In this document: positions 46,801-55,530 of the stretch, piece by piece
How positions within the stretch are numbered: the stretch's first letter is position 1
How the letters are laid out: every line of letters starts with the position of its first letter
From: Xanthobacteraceae bacterium
Lineage (GTDB): Bacteria; Pseudomonadota; Alphaproteobacteria; Rhizobiales; Xanthobacteraceae
Assembly (NCBI GenBank): GCA_019745775.1
Contig: JAIESR010000045.1
Span: 22,997 to 86,996, forward strand
Direction of reading: 5' to 3'
DNA: 64,000 nt
Made by a program: the position numbers and the translations under genes
Notes under the pieces: generated by a model
Told to the model about the DNA's origin: nothing
Seen by the model: the letters and a program-made list of their open reading frames with translations, nothing else
Databases searched by the model: none

Positions 46801-47309
46801 GCGGCGAGCAGCACGTCGAGCCGGATGGTCTCGATCATCTGCTTCTGCTGCGTCTCCTCCAGCACCTCGAAGCGCGCGGCGACGTCCGCTTCGAACGGAA
46901 ACTGTTGCAACAGTCGCGTGCAGAACGCGTGGATGGTCTGCACCTTCAGGCCGCCCGGCGTCTCCAGCGCCTCGGCGAACAGCTTGCGGGCGCGCGCGAG
47001 GCGCCTGCTGTCGACGCGCTTGAGCCCGGTCCTGCGGATTTCCTGCTCCAGCGATGCATCGTCGAGCATGGTCCAGCCGGCGAGCCGCTCGAACACGCGG
47101 TTCGCCATGTTGGCCGCCGCGGCCTTGGTGTAGGTGAGGCAGAGAATTTTCGCGGGATCGGTGCCGTCGAGCAGCAGGCGGATCACGCGCTGCGCCAGCA
47201 CATAGGTCTTGCCGGAGCCGGCATTGGCCGAGACCCAGGCGGACACGTCCGGGTCGGCGGCTTCGATCTGCCGCGCAATAACCGCATCGGGGATTCTGCG
47301 GTCGCTCAT
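43860..47309 (-). CDS. addA: double-strand break repair helicase AddA
   Basis: UvrD-type helicase and nuclease subunit that processes double-strand ends for RecA. The 1149 residues start MSDRRIPDAVIARQ. Walker A is WVSANAGSGKTYVLAQRVIR near residue 30, motif II is HLLIDEAQDTSPAQWDIVER, further helicase motifs include VMTVHGAKGLEAPIVILAD and RRLLYVAMTRAADRLVVCG, and the C-terminal RecB-type nuclease has AVLIADHKTNREPP. An in-frame start at 47378 is possible but adds non-conserved residues. Confidence 0.96.
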   Translation of the reverse strand: MSDRRIPDAVIARQIEAADPDVSAWVSANAGSGKTYVLAQRVIRLLLDGTDPAKILCLTYTKAAAANMANRVFERLAGWTMLDDASLEQEIRRTGLKRVDSRRLARARKLFAEALETPGGLKVQTIHAFCTRLLQQFPFEADVAARFEVLEETQQKQMIETIRLDVLLAAAAKPDSPEGRALATIIALASDFAFQLALAEAIQERDHITQWLARAGGIDGAMAELSRALGIEPTDTIESVDRALFEEALIVAAEWPALIAILSKGAKTDRDQSARLTAMRTTTGEERFAALLSVFCTAEGSARASIVTRSVRDKSPELCARFVAEQKRVCALLERRRAVFARTRTAAVLTIANAVIARYRAEKEARGLLDYEDLIAKTRDLLSRVSAAWVHYKLDLGIDHLLIDEAQDTSPAQWDIVERLVAEFAVGAGARGSLSRSIFAVGDDKQSIFSFQGADPREFHDKQIRFKRTFEAARIEWRDVRLAYSFRSNDSVLTAVQHVFAAPAVFKSVTTDEDGISAHLALPDAAPGLVEIWPLVEPEKRNPPKPWDQPFDKTSETSPRVKLARQIAKAVRLWIERKDRVGSGAERHAVRPGDILVLVRQRGPLFEAIIRALKNDGIDVAGADRLVLTEHIAVMDLLALADAILLPEDDLALATVLKSPLIGMSEEELLALAFDRKGTLRAALNERMPEIGKRLDSMARDAQGLSPFAFYANLLGAGGARKRFLSRLGPEANDVLDELLNLALAYERRETPSLQGFAAWLRTASAEIKRDMEIARDEVRVMTVHGAKGLEAPIVILADTTTEPQGPVQHQPRLLPLPALDAAPDTPDRLVWIPAKREDTPPTAVARAATVDDAVDEYRRLLYVAMTRAADRLVVCGSVGERRRPQGCWYDLIAEALKPHCTEEPADVGEGSVLRYRKTPSKPETLSLFDIAPAPPAAPERPAWLTHAAPREDVTFAPLSPSQLHDETVPVVRFGGAARRQAMARGIVMHRLLQSLPAIAPEQRAAAARRYLAGKSRDFSAEESEELACKALALVERSDFAALFSLQSRAEVPIVGHVANRAVAGVVDRLVVTADAVLIADHKTNREPPRSSDTVPKGYVAQLALYRAVLMKLYPGKTIRAALVWTEVPDLMEISAATMDAELTRVTSP

Positions 47310-47401
47310 CCGAGCGCTCCGCCATGCGTGATTCGATTGGGCGTGAGGTGGTTCTTGCCAATACGAGCGAGGAGACACAGTTGTGCGGCATCGGCTGTCT
47401 G

Positions 47402-47505
47402 CCCCCTCCCCCCTTGCGGGGGTGGGGGGGGGCGGGGGGCAATGACGAATTCAGAGCGCGCGGCTACCCCCCTCCCTGTCCCTCCCCCGCAGGGGGGGAG
47501 GGGAC
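47402..47505. repeat. G/C-tract inverted repeat between addB and addA
   Basis: The left arm CCCCTCCCCCCTTGCGGGGG with a following G-run and the right arm CCCCCGCAGGGGGGGAGGGG are imperfect complements around about 60 bp. It resembles the short mobile-type repeats seen between genes in Rhizobiales. It lies in the 240-bp gap separating the two subunit genes. Confidence 0.7.
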
Positions 47506-47550
47506 CGTGGGGCGTGACCGCCTCAACAATGAATACCTGCGACGCAGCGC

Positions 47551-50500
47551 TCATTCGGTTTCGCCCCCGTCTTCGGCGGCGCCGCTGGTTAGCGACCACT
47601 CCTTCACGCGCGCAAGATGGTCGTAGTCGCCGGGATTGCGGCGCATGAACATCACGCGCTCGCGCGACAGGTAGCCGACCTCTTCGTCCTCGAATCGCGT
47701 GACCAGCTTGGTCAGCTCGCGCAGCGCTTCATCCGCCTTTTCGTCGGGCGAGCTGTCGCCGAGATCGACCGCCTTGTCGTTGCCGGGCGGCTCGCCGCCG
47801 CGCAGCGCCACGTAGATGAGCTCCGCGATCGACGCGCCGGCGGGGATGCCCTCGAAACTGCCGGCCCGCAGGATCGCGCCTTCGAGCGTCAGTTGCGGCG
47901 TCAACCCCGACGACACCTGCGGGCCGGTCGGCGGCCGGCCGGTCTTGTAGTCGAGGATCGCGAAACGGCCGTCGCGCAGATGCTCGATGCGGTCGGCGCG
48001 CGTGCGCAGTGTGAAGGTCCGGCCCTCGAGCGGAATCTCGAGCCGCGCATTCGCCTCCACGCTGATGCCGATCATGGCGGCGCGGCGGCGTGTCTCGAAG
48101 GCGACAAACCATCGCGCGATGCGCTGGAAGCGCGGCCACCAGAACGCGCGCGCCTCGGGGAAATCCTCGAGCGCCGCAAATTCCGCTTCGCCGAGCCTGA
48201 TCAGCTCGCTGAGCGCATTGACCGGCAGCGTATCCTTGAATTGTATACCGAATTTCTCGATCGCGCCGTGGATGACGGTGCCGCGGTCGCGTGCGCCCGG
48301 CGGCGTGTCGATGGGATCGAGCGGCCGCAAGTTCAACACGTGCCGGGCGTAGATCGAATAGGGGTCGCGCAGCCAGGTCTCGATCTCGGTGACGGAGAGC
48401 GAGGTCGGCCGCGCCTCGCGCCTGGGTTTCGGCTCGGGGCGTGGCACCGGCCGCGCCGCGACCGGCGGATGGTCGAGCGCGCGCGCCCACGCAAGATAGG
48501 TCGCGCCGCGCTTCGCTGCCGCCTCCCAGCGCGCCTCGCCGGCGACCGCCGCAAGCCGCTGCATGAAGCGCGACGGCACCGTCGGCGCGCCGGCGAGCTT
48601 GGCGGCATAGGCAAGCACCACCTCGTCGGCGCCGAGCATCTGCGCGAAGTCGTGCGCGGAGAGCGAAATCCGTCGCTCCGGCAGATCGAGGCCGAGCGCG
48701 CGGCGCATTGGCCGGCTGAGCCAGGGATCGCTGCCGGTTTCGGGTGGCCACACCCCCTCGACCAGCCCCCCGAGCACGACACGGTCGATCGACTGCAAGC
48801 GCGCTTCCAGCGGGCCGTAGATGCGCACCCGCACGCCCGGCCGGTCGGGGTGGCGCACGGGCTTTTCGGCGGCGATCGCGCGGAACAGGTCGGGATAGTC
48901 CGCCGCCGCGACCGCGACTGCATCCTGCGCATTGTCGGCGATCTCCTCGAAGGTGCGGTCGAGCGCGGTGCCGTCGCGGCCGGCGGAGGCCACGCCGCTG
49001 CCCTGGCGCTCGCGCGACAGTGCGTCGATGACCTGCCGGTGCGTTTCGGCGAGAACCGCCAGCGGCTGCCTCGTGCGCGCCAGCGCTTCGAGCGGCTTGA
49101 GCGCGGCGGCGAACGCGTCGATCAGGTCGGCGGCATTCTGCAATTGCCCGGGCGAGAGGCGCGCGCGCGGATCGGCGCGATGCAGTCTGTCGCGATTATC
49201 ACGGAAGGTCTTGAGCGCATGCGCGAGGCCGGCGGCGCCCGGCTTGGGACGCGGGCCGCGCAGGAGCGCCTGCTCGATCACCGAGATCGCGTGCGCATGC
49301 GCGCCTGTCCCCGCGCCCAGCCGGAACAGCGGATGCTTGAGCAGCGCGAGCAGCGTGACCGGTTCGAGGCCCTCGAGCGCGGCCTCCGCCACGAGCCGCG
49401 CGAACACGCCGGCGGGCGCGTCGGCGAGCGCATCGCCGCCGGAATCGTCGACCATCACGTCCCAGCGCGCGAGCGCCGCCAGCACGCGGCGCGCCAGCGC
49501 GCGGTCGGGCGTCACCAGCGCGGCCGTCTTGCCTGGCATTTCGAGCGCCTCGCGCAGCGCCACCGCGATGGCGAGCGCTTCCTCCTCGGCATTGGCGGCG
49601 GCGATCACCGACACGTTTGCCAATGCTTCGTCGAGGTTGAGGTCGCGCTCGGCAAGCTCGTGCCATTTGTCGGTCGTCTCCGCGGGACGCATCACTTCCG
49701 ACACCACGGCCTCGCGTCCATGGGCGGGCGGCTTGCCGAGATACAGCACCTCGGCGCGGGTGATGCCGATACGTCGCAGCAGCGCCTGCATGGCGAACTG
49801 CGGATGACCGATCGCGGGCGCGACGATGGTGCGTCCCTCGGCATCGCGATGTCCCGCGATGTCGTCCCAGGCCGGTTCGTCGAGATCGGTGTCGAGGCCG
49901 GGCAGCACCACGGCGCCCTGCGGCAGCCTGGCGATGGTCTCGATCAAGGTTGCAGTTGCCGGCATCGAACCGGTCGAGCCGGCCGCGATGACAGGCCCGC
50001 CGGCATGAGCCGCGAGCCGCTTGGCCTCGGCCGCAATCAGGAGATCGCGCCGTTCGGCCGGTTCGATCTTGCCGCGTTCGGCGAGGATCAGCGGCCACGC
50101 CTGGCGCACGATCTCGTTCAGGAAGCGCAGCGTGAGCTGCCAGTATTCGTCGTGCTCGTCCGGTACCAGCGTGTCGAGCTTGTCCCACGGCACCTGGCGC
50201 GTGGTCATGTCGTCCATCAGCCGCGCCAGCGCGTCGGCGAGCGCCAGCGCCGAGGCCGGGTTGTTGGCGACCAGCGGCGCGTTGCCGTCGCGGCGCATCG
50301 CCTGCGACGCCGCCCATTTGCTCACAAGCTGCGTCAGCAGCAGGCGGCGTTCGAGGCCGCCAAGCTCGTCCTTGAGGTCGAGCGCGCCAGGATTGGCGGT
50401 ATCGGCGAACACGAGCTCGTCCTCGTCGATGTCGCCGATCGGCACGATGCGCGGCAGGATCGCAGCGTCGGCGCCGATCACGTCCAGGAAAGTATCGCGC

Positions 50501-50676
50501 GCCAGCCGGCAGGCGCGCCGGGTCGGCAGGTAGATGGTTGCCGAGGCGAGCGCCAGCGGATCGCCGGTGTCGGAAAACCCTTCGACCAGCGTGCCGTCGC
50601 GCAGCGCATCGATCAGCGTCGGCACGAACGGCGCCGATGCCGGAACGGTGAAGACGCGGGGAGAACGAGTCGTCAT
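47551..50676 (-). CDS. addB: double-strand break repair protein AddB
   Basis: Second subunit of the AddAB helicase-nuclease. The 1041 residues belong to the alphaproteobacterial AddB type: N-terminal FTVPASAPFVPTLIDALRDG, YLPTRRACRLARDTFLDVIG, and a C-terminal nuclease with SVTEIETWLRDPYSIYARHV and FAILDYKTGRPPTGPQ. There is no Walker A motif and only one cysteine, so the Fe-S cluster of Firmicutes AddB is absent. It is upstream of addA on the same strand. A long frame opposite to it is a shadow. Confidence 0.95.
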   Translation of the reverse strand: MTTRSPRVFTVPASAPFVPTLIDALRDGTLVEGFSDTGDPLALASATIYLPTRRACRLARDTFLDVIGADAAILPRIVPIGDIDEDELVFADTANPGALDLKDELGGLERRLLLTQLVSKWAASQAMRRDGNAPLVANNPASALALADALARLMDDMTTRQVPWDKLDTLVPDEHDEYWQLTLRFLNEIVRQAWPLILAERGKIEPAERRDLLIAAEAKRLAAHAGGPVIAAGSTGSMPATATLIETIARLPQGAVVLPGLDTDLDEPAWDDIAGHRDAEGRTIVAPAIGHPQFAMQALLRRIGITRAEVLYLGKPPAHGREAVVSEVMRPAETTDKWHELAERDLNLDEALANVSVIAAANAEEEALAIAVALREALEMPGKTAALVTPDRALARRVLAALARWDVMVDDSGGDALADAPAGVFARLVAEAALEGLEPVTLLALLKHPLFRLGAGTGAHAHAISVIEQALLRGPRPKPGAAGLAHALKTFRDNRDRLHRADPRARLSPGQLQNAADLIDAFAAALKPLEALARTRQPLAVLAETHRQVIDALSRERQGSGVASAGRDGTALDRTFEEIADNAQDAVAVAAADYPDLFRAIAAEKPVRHPDRPGVRVRIYGPLEARLQSIDRVVLGGLVEGVWPPETGSDPWLSRPMRRALGLDLPERRISLSAHDFAQMLGADEVVLAYAAKLAGAPTVPSRFMQRLAAVAGEARWEAAAKRGATYLAWARALDHPPVAARPVPRPEPKPRREARPTSLSVTEIETWLRDPYSIYARHVLNLRPLDPIDTPPGARDRGTVIHGAIEKFGIQFKDTLPVNALSELIRLGEAEFAALEDFPEARAFWWPRFQRIARWFVAFETRRRAAMIGISVEANARLEIPLEGRTFTLRTRADRIEHLRDGRFAILDYKTGRPPTGPQVSSGLTPQLTLEGAILRAGSFEGIPAGASIAELIYVALRGGEPPGNDKAVDLGDSSPDEKADEALRELTKLVTRFEDEEVGYLSRERVMFMRRNPGDYDHLARVKEWSLTSGAAEDGGETE

Positions 50677-50712
50677 GTCGTGATTCTAGCAGCTCGTCGA
50701 AATCTATCGTTT

Positions 50713-50827
50713 GTCATTCCGGGGCGGACCAAAGGTCGGAGCCCGGAATCCATGGTGCCGGATGTCAGCTCTCTCTAATACCGGGATTATGGATTCCGGA
50801 CAGCCGCTCCGCGGCCTCCGGAATGAC
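50713..50827. repeat. intergenic inverted repeat with GTCATTCCGG ends
   Basis: The outer arms GTCATTCCGG (50713-50722) and CCGGAATGAC (50818-50827) and the inner GGAATCCAT/ATGGATTCC pair form nested stems. It lies between murU and addB. Confidence 0.75.
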
Positions 50828-50846
50828 GGCGGTGAGTTCCGTGATT

Positions 50847-51587
50847 TTACGCCGCGCTCGCGATCAGTGCGGCCTCGGCGGCGGCTACGGCATCGGGCGT
50901 GCCGACATGCATCCAGATGCCGTCGAGGCGCAGGCCATGCAGCCGGCCGGATTCTTCGGCGCGGGCGAACAGCGGCGACATCGATGACGGCCCGGGGCCG
51001 ACGCCGGCAAAGAACGTGGGTGTGAGGATCGCGGCGCCGGCATAGACGAACGGAACCACGTCGCGTTCGGCGCGGCGCTTGAGGCGGCCGTCGGCCGCCA
51101 TCGAGAAATCGCCGCGGCCGGAATAGCCGGTCGCGGTGGCGGTCGGAGCCATCAACAGCAGCGCGTCCATGCGCGCGGCGTCGAACGCCGCCGCCAGCCG
51201 CTTGAGGTTCGGCGTCACGCCGTCGATCCAGATGGTGTCGGAATTCACCAGGAAGAACGATCCGCCGCCGAGCTTCGGCATGGCGTTGACCGGGCCGCCG
51301 GCGGTGCCGAGCAGTTGCGCGCGCTCGTCGGCGATCACGATCTCGGGCGCCGTGCGTGCTTTGAGATGCTTTTCGATCTGGTCGGCGAGGTGATGCACGT
51401 TCACCACCGCGCGCGCGACGCCGGCCGCAGCCAGCCGGTCGAGCACATGGTCGATCAGCGCCTTGCCGCCGACCGTCACCAGCGGTTTCGGAATCTGGCC
51501 GTTGTAGGGCCGCATGCGCGTGCCGAGCCCGGCCGCCATGACCATGGCGGCGCGCGGCGTGTCGGTGCGGTTTGGCGGCTGCCCCAT
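50847..51587 (-). CDS. murU: MurNAc alpha-1-phosphate uridylyltransferase (MurU-type)
   Basis: Nucleotidyltransferase of 246 residues, predicted to make UDP-MurNAc from MurNAc-1-phosphate in peptidoglycan recycling. The signature is AAMVMAAGLGTRMRPYNGQI with PKPLVTVGGKALIDHVLDRL, then VVNVHHLADQIEKHL and FFLVNSDTIWIDG. The loop normally read as LLDTGGG is LLGTAGG here. Its partner, an AmgK-type sugar kinase, is fused to TsaE in the next gene upstream, which supports the assignment. Confidence 0.83.
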   Translation of the reverse strand: MGQPPNRTDTPRAAMVMAAGLGTRMRPYNGQIPKPLVTVGGKALIDHVLDRLAAAGVARAVVNVHHLADQIEKHLKARTAPEIVIADERAQLLGTAGGPVNAMPKLGGGSFFLVNSDTIWIDGVTPNLKRLAAAFDAARMDALLLMAPTATATGYSGRGDFSMAADGRLKRRAERDVVPFVYAGAAILTPTFFAGVGPGPSSMSPLFARAEESGRLHGLRLDGIWMHVGTPDAVAAAEAALIASAA

Positions 51588-51610
51588 CGTTACCCCGAGC
51601 TTACTCCGAA

Positions 51611-53161
51611 TCAGGATGCGCGAAAATTGTTAAGACTTAGCCCGGGAACATGGCGACCATACCACTCGTTCAGCCCTTCGAGCGAGGGATGCGCCAGCGA
51701 GCGTTGCAGGTAGCCGGATATCCTGGGCATGTGACGCAAGTATTGCGGCTTGCCGTCGCGCACATCGAGGCGGGCGAAGATGCCGAGAATTTTTGATGCG
51801 CGCTGCGCGGCCAGTGTGACATAGCTGCGGATGAAGGTGCCGGGATCGAATTCGGCGTCGGCGGCGCGGCGGGCGCGCACGTAGCGGCCGAGCAGGGGCA
51901 CCTCCACCTCTTCCGGTACGTCGACGCGGGCGTCCTGCAGCAGCGAGGCGACGTCGTACGCCGGCGGTCCCATCACCGCGTCCTGGAAGTCGAGCAGCCC
52001 GATGCGCGCGATCTCCTTGCGCTCGGGCAGCCAGAGCAGGTTGGGTGAATGAAAATCGCGCAACGTCCAGGTCGGCGGCGCGTTGATCACCGGGTCGAGT
52101 GCATCGCGCCAGCAACCGAAGAAGTCCGCGCGCGCGTCGTCGGTGACAACGATGCCGAGCCGCGGCAGATACCATTCGAGCAAGAGCTCGACCTCGATCA
52201 GCATCGCGTCCATGTCGTAGGACGGGATCTCGTGCTCCACATGCGGCGCGACCGGCAGCACCGCCGGCAGGCTTTTCGCATGCAAAGCAACCAATACGTC
52301 GACCGCGGTCTCGTAGCGCTCGACGATCGGCGCCGGCGGATCGCCCGAGACCACGCCTTCGGAGCCGAGGTCCTCGATCACCAGCAGGCCCTGCTGCATG
52401 TCGGCGTGCTGGATCTCCGGCGCGGTCAGCTCTTGCGCGCGCAGTCCCTTTGCCATCGCCACGAACGGCACCACCGATTCCGCGAGATGCGCGATCTGGC
52501 TGTAGGGCTTGCCGTTCTTCACCGGCGGTCCGTCCGGCCGGCGCGGTGCGTCCATCAGGATGGCGCGCCGGTTGCCGAGGATCAGACGATGGTAGCGGCG
52601 GGTGGAAGCGTCGCCGGCCATCCGCACGCGCGTCGCTTCGCTCAGGCCCGCTTCTGCGATGAACTGGCGCACGGTCGCGATGCGATCGACCCGCGGCGCG
52701 CAGCTGCCGTAGCCGGTCACCCGGGCGTGACGGAACTCCGGCTTGAGTTTCGGCGCGAGCGTCAGCGTCAGATCGATGCGGTCGGCCGGCAGGAAGCCGG
52801 CGGCGCGATCGGGCCACTCCACCACCACGACGGCGCCTTCCGGCAGGTCGTCGAAGCCGAGCTCCGCGAGCTCGGCCGATCCCGTCACGCGGTAGAAGTC
52901 GGCATGCACCACCGGAAAGCGCGGCAGCTCGTAGGTCTGCATCAGCGTGAAGGTCGGGCTCGGCACCTCGATGGTCTCGTCGCCGGCGAGATAGCGGATC
53001 ATCGCGCGCGCGAAGGTGGTCTTGCCGGCGCCAAGGTCGCCGGAAAGGGTCAGCACGTCGCCGGGCTCCAGTGCGGATGCGACGTCCACCATCAGCCGCA
53101 TGGTGGCCTGCTCGTCCGGCAGCACCACCGTGAAGCTCGCGCCGCCCGTGGTGGTCAGCAT
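51611..53161 (-). CDS. tsaE: fusion of TsaE (tRNA t6A ATPase) and AmgK-type sugar kinase
   Basis: A 516-residue two-domain protein. Residues 1-150 are TsaE, the ATPase needed for N6-threonylcarbamoyladenosine in tRNA: Walker A SGDLGAGKTTFARAMIRYLA (GDLGAGKT at 41-48), VPSPTFTLMQTYE, VHADFYRV, VVVEWPDRA. Residues 180-516 are an APH-like phosphotransferase of the AmgK type: RMAGDASTRRYHRL, LVIEDLGSEGVV, TLRDFHSPNLLWLPE and LLDFQDAVMGPPAYDVASLL. AmgK phosphorylates MurNAc or GlcNAc at C1 for MurU. The ATG at 53161 is chosen because the 36 earlier residues lack homology. The fusion is common in alphaproteobacteria. Confidence 0.92.
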   Translation of the reverse strand: MLTTTGGASFTVVLPDEQATMRLMVDVASALEPGDVLTLSGDLGAGKTTFARAMIRYLAGDETIEVPSPTFTLMQTYELPRFPVVHADFYRVTGSAELAELGFDDLPEGAVVVVEWPDRAAGFLPADRIDLTLTLAPKLKPEFRHARVTGYGSCAPRVDRIATVRQFIAEAGLSEATRVRMAGDASTRRYHRLILGNRRAILMDAPRRPDGPPVKNGKPYSQIAHLAESVVPFVAMAKGLRAQELTAPEIQHADMQQGLLVIEDLGSEGVVSGDPPAPIVERYETAVDVLVALHAKSLPAVLPVAPHVEHEIPSYDMDAMLIEVELLLEWYLPRLGIVVTDDARADFFGCWRDALDPVINAPPTWTLRDFHSPNLLWLPERKEIARIGLLDFQDAVMGPPAYDVASLLQDARVDVPEEVEVPLLGRYVRARRAADAEFDPGTFIRSYVTLAAQRASKILGIFARLDVRDGKPQYLRHMPRISGYLQRSLAHPSLEGLNEWYGRHVPGLSLNNFRAS

Positions 53162-53297
53162 GGAGGGAATCTCGTCATTGGCGGCGCAAGCGTAGCGGTC
53201 CGGGCCTGCGGGGAAAAGCCGCGACTTGCGTTGATCCGTGGGTAATTGGTTGCTGTCGGAAAATGCCATAACAGAAGCGGCTCACCGGGGAAACGCC

Positions 53298-54278
53298 ATG
53301 AGACTTCCGCGTCGAAAATTCCTGCACCTTGCCGCCGGCGCCATCGCGATGCCGGCGGTCTCGCACATCGCGTGGGCACAGAACTATCCGTCACGACCGA
53401 TCCGGATGAATGTCGGCTTCCCGCCTGGCGGCGCCGCCGACATCGTCGCGCGTGTCGTCGGTCAGTCGCTGTCGGTCAGGCTCGGACAGCCGGTGGTGAT
53501 CGAGAACCGCCCCGGCGCCGGCGGCAACGTCGCCGGCGAAGCTACCGCCAAGGCCGCGCCGGACGGCTACACGATGATGCACGGGCCGGACAACCTGTTC
53601 ATCGCCAATCCGCACCTCTACGCCAAGATGACGTTCGATCCGCTGAAGGATCTGGTGCCGGTGTCAAGCCTCATTTCCAACCAGCTCGTGCTCGCGGTGC
53701 ATCCATCGGTTCCCGCCAGCAATCTGCGCGAGTTCGTCGAGCTCGCGCGCAAGACCAAACCGCCGCTGTTCTATGCGTCGATCGGCAACGGCAGCCAGCA
53801 CCACCTCGCGATGGAGGTGCTGAAGCAGCATGTCGGCATCGATCTGACGCACGTGCCGTATCGCGGCGGCGGGCCCGCCGGCATCGCACTGATCGCGGGC
53901 GACATCTCCGCGATGTTCGGCGCCGGCTCGATCGTGCCGGTGATCCAGTCCGGCAAGGCGCGCGGGCTGGCCGCGAGCGGCGCCAAGCGCTTTGCGCTGA
54001 CGCCGGAGCTGCCGACCATCGGCGAAATCTATCCCGGTTACGAAATGCTGATCTGGCACGGCCTGTTCGTGCCGGCCGGCGTGCCGCAGCCGATCATGGA
54101 ACGGTTGCGCGCCGAGGTCACCGAGGTGCTCAAGGAACCCGACGTGATCAAGCGGCTGGCAACGTCCGGCTCGGGCGAGCCGTATTTCACGACGCCCGAG
54201 GAGTTCGCCGCGCGCATTCGCGGCGACAACGAGAAATACGGCAAGGTGATCCGCGCCATCGGCGCCAAGCTGGACTGA
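53298..54278 (+). CDS. Bug-family solute-binding protein with Tat-like signal
   Basis: A 326-residue TctC-type periplasmic receptor for carboxylates. The N-terminus MRLPRRKFLHLAAGAIAMPA has a twin-arginine motif (RRKFL), so Tat export is likely. The mature part shows YPSRPIRMNVGFPPGGAADI, GQPVVIENRPGAGGNVAGEA, APDGYTMMHGPDNL and LTHVPYRGGGPAGIALIAGD. The ATG at 53298 is preferred; the frame opens at 53238. It is 93 bp before an FMN hydroxy-acid oxidase, suggesting uptake and oxidation of one substrate. Confidence 0.9.
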   Translation: MRLPRRKFLHLAAGAIAMPAVSHIAWAQNYPSRPIRMNVGFPPGGAADIVARVVGQSLSVRLGQPVVIENRPGAGGNVAGEATAKAAPDGYTMMHGPDNLFIANPHLYAKMTFDPLKDLVPVSSLISNQLVLAVHPSVPASNLREFVELARKTKPPLFYASIGNGSQHHLAMEVLKQHVGIDLTHVPYRGGGPAGIALIAGDISAMFGAGSIVPVIQSGKARGLAASGAKRFALTPELPTIGEIYPGYEMLIWHGLFVPAGVPQPIMERLRAEVTEVLKEPDVIKRLATSGSGEPYFTTPEEFAARIRGDNEKYGKVIRAIGAKLD

Positions 54279-54371
54279 GTCTGCGCCGGAGCCCGTTGAC
54301 GGCCGTTCGCCCGGGTGAGCATCATCCGCCCGTGAGGAACGCTGCAACCGTCAAGAGTACTGGGCACACCC

Positions 54372-55505
54372 ATGCAAGAAAAGACCGCCGCACCGCGGGC
54401 TGCGGAGCAGATCCAGGCGTCCGTGACCGACTTCATGAACCTGCACGAGTTCGTCTATAAGGCGCGCCAGAACCTCAGCCAGAACCACTGGGACTACATC
54501 GTCGGCGCCGCCGAGACCGAGACGACCCTGCGGCGCAACCGCATGGCGCTCGATGCCATCGCGTTCCGGCCGCGCATCCTCACCGACGTCAGCCGCGTCG
54601 ATGCGTCGGTCGAGCGCTTCGGTCGCAAGCTCCGCCTGCCGGTGATGTTGGCGCCGGTCGGCTCGCTCGAATGCTTCCATGCCGGCGCGGGGGCGGAGAT
54701 CGTGCGCGCGTGCGGAGAATTCGGCATCGCGCACATGATGTCGTCGGTGACCGAGCCCGGGCTCGAGGGGGTCGCGCAGGCGGCGCCCGATGCGTTGCGC
54801 ATCTTCCAGCTCTACGTCCGCGGCGACGAGGCGTTCGTGAACGATCACGTCGAGCGCGCGATCGAGAACGGCTTCACTGCGTTCTGCTTCACGGTCGACA
54901 CTGCGCACTACAGCCGGCGCGAGCGCGATCTCGCCAAGCGCTACCAGACCGTCGGCCGCCGTCGCACCGCCGGGCGCAGGTACCAGATGGAGCTCGACTG
55001 GAAGGCGATCGATCGCATCAAGAAGCAGTACAAGATCCCGCTGGTCATCAAGGGGATCGCCACTGCCGAGGATGCCAAGCTCGCGGTCGAGCACGGGATC
55101 GAGTGGGTTTACATCTCGAACCACGGCGGCCGCCAGCTCGATCACGGCCGCGGCTCGACGGACGTGTTGCCGGAGGTGGTCGACGCGGTCGCCGGCCGCG
55201 CCAAGATCATGATCGACGGCGGCTTCTATCGCGGCAGCGACGTGGTGAAGGCGATCGCGCTCGGCGCCGATCTCGTCGGCATGGGCCGCATGCAGTGCTA
55301 TGCGCTCGCGGCCGGCGGCGCCGTCGGCGTGGTGCGCATGCTCGAGATTTTGGAGGACGAGGTGCAGCGCTCGCTCGGCCTGCTCGGCGTGAATACGTTC
55401 GCCGATCTCAACAAGAGCTACCTGCACCTGAACGCGCCGGTGGTCACGGTGCCGTCGGTGTTCAGCGCGTTCCCGCTGGCGACGATCGATCCCTGGCGGT
55501 ATTGA
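54372..55505 (+). CDS. FMN-dependent alpha-hydroxy-acid oxidase
   Basis: Second member in this window of the glycolate oxidase/lactate dehydrogenase family, 377 residues. Visible blocks: LNLHEFVYKARQNLSQNHWD, LPVMLAPVGSLECFHAGAGA, IFQLYVRGDEAF, FCFTVDTAHYSRRERDLAKR, IPLVIKGIATAEDAKLAVEH, the catalytic ISNHGGRQLDHGRGS and IMIDGGFYRGSDVVKAIALG. The 2-hydroxy acid is unknown. It lies with the Tat-type Bug gene as a two-gene unit inserted between tsaE-amgK and divL. Confidence 0.88.
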   Translation: MQEKTAAPRAAEQIQASVTDFMNLHEFVYKARQNLSQNHWDYIVGAAETETTLRRNRMALDAIAFRPRILTDVSRVDASVERFGRKLRLPVMLAPVGSLECFHAGAGAEIVRACGEFGIAHMMSSVTEPGLEGVAQAAPDALRIFQLYVRGDEAFVNDHVERAIENGFTAFCFTVDTAHYSRRERDLAKRYQTVGRRRTAGRRYQMELDWKAIDRIKKQYKIPLVIKGIATAEDAKLAVEHGIEWVYISNHGGRQLDHGRGSTDVLPEVVDAVAGRAKIMIDGGFYRGSDVVKAIALGADLVGMGRMQCYALAAGGAVGVVRMLEILEDEVQRSLGLLGVNTFADLNKSYLHLNAPVVTVPSVFSAFPLATIDPWRY

Positions 55506-55530
55506 GCCGTTCGGCGCGCGCCAATCTTGA

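Noticed and set aside
47617..50778. 1053-residue open frame opposite addB
   Set aside because: Antisense shadow of a high-GC gene; composition is Arg/Gly/His-rich and no family pattern is seen.
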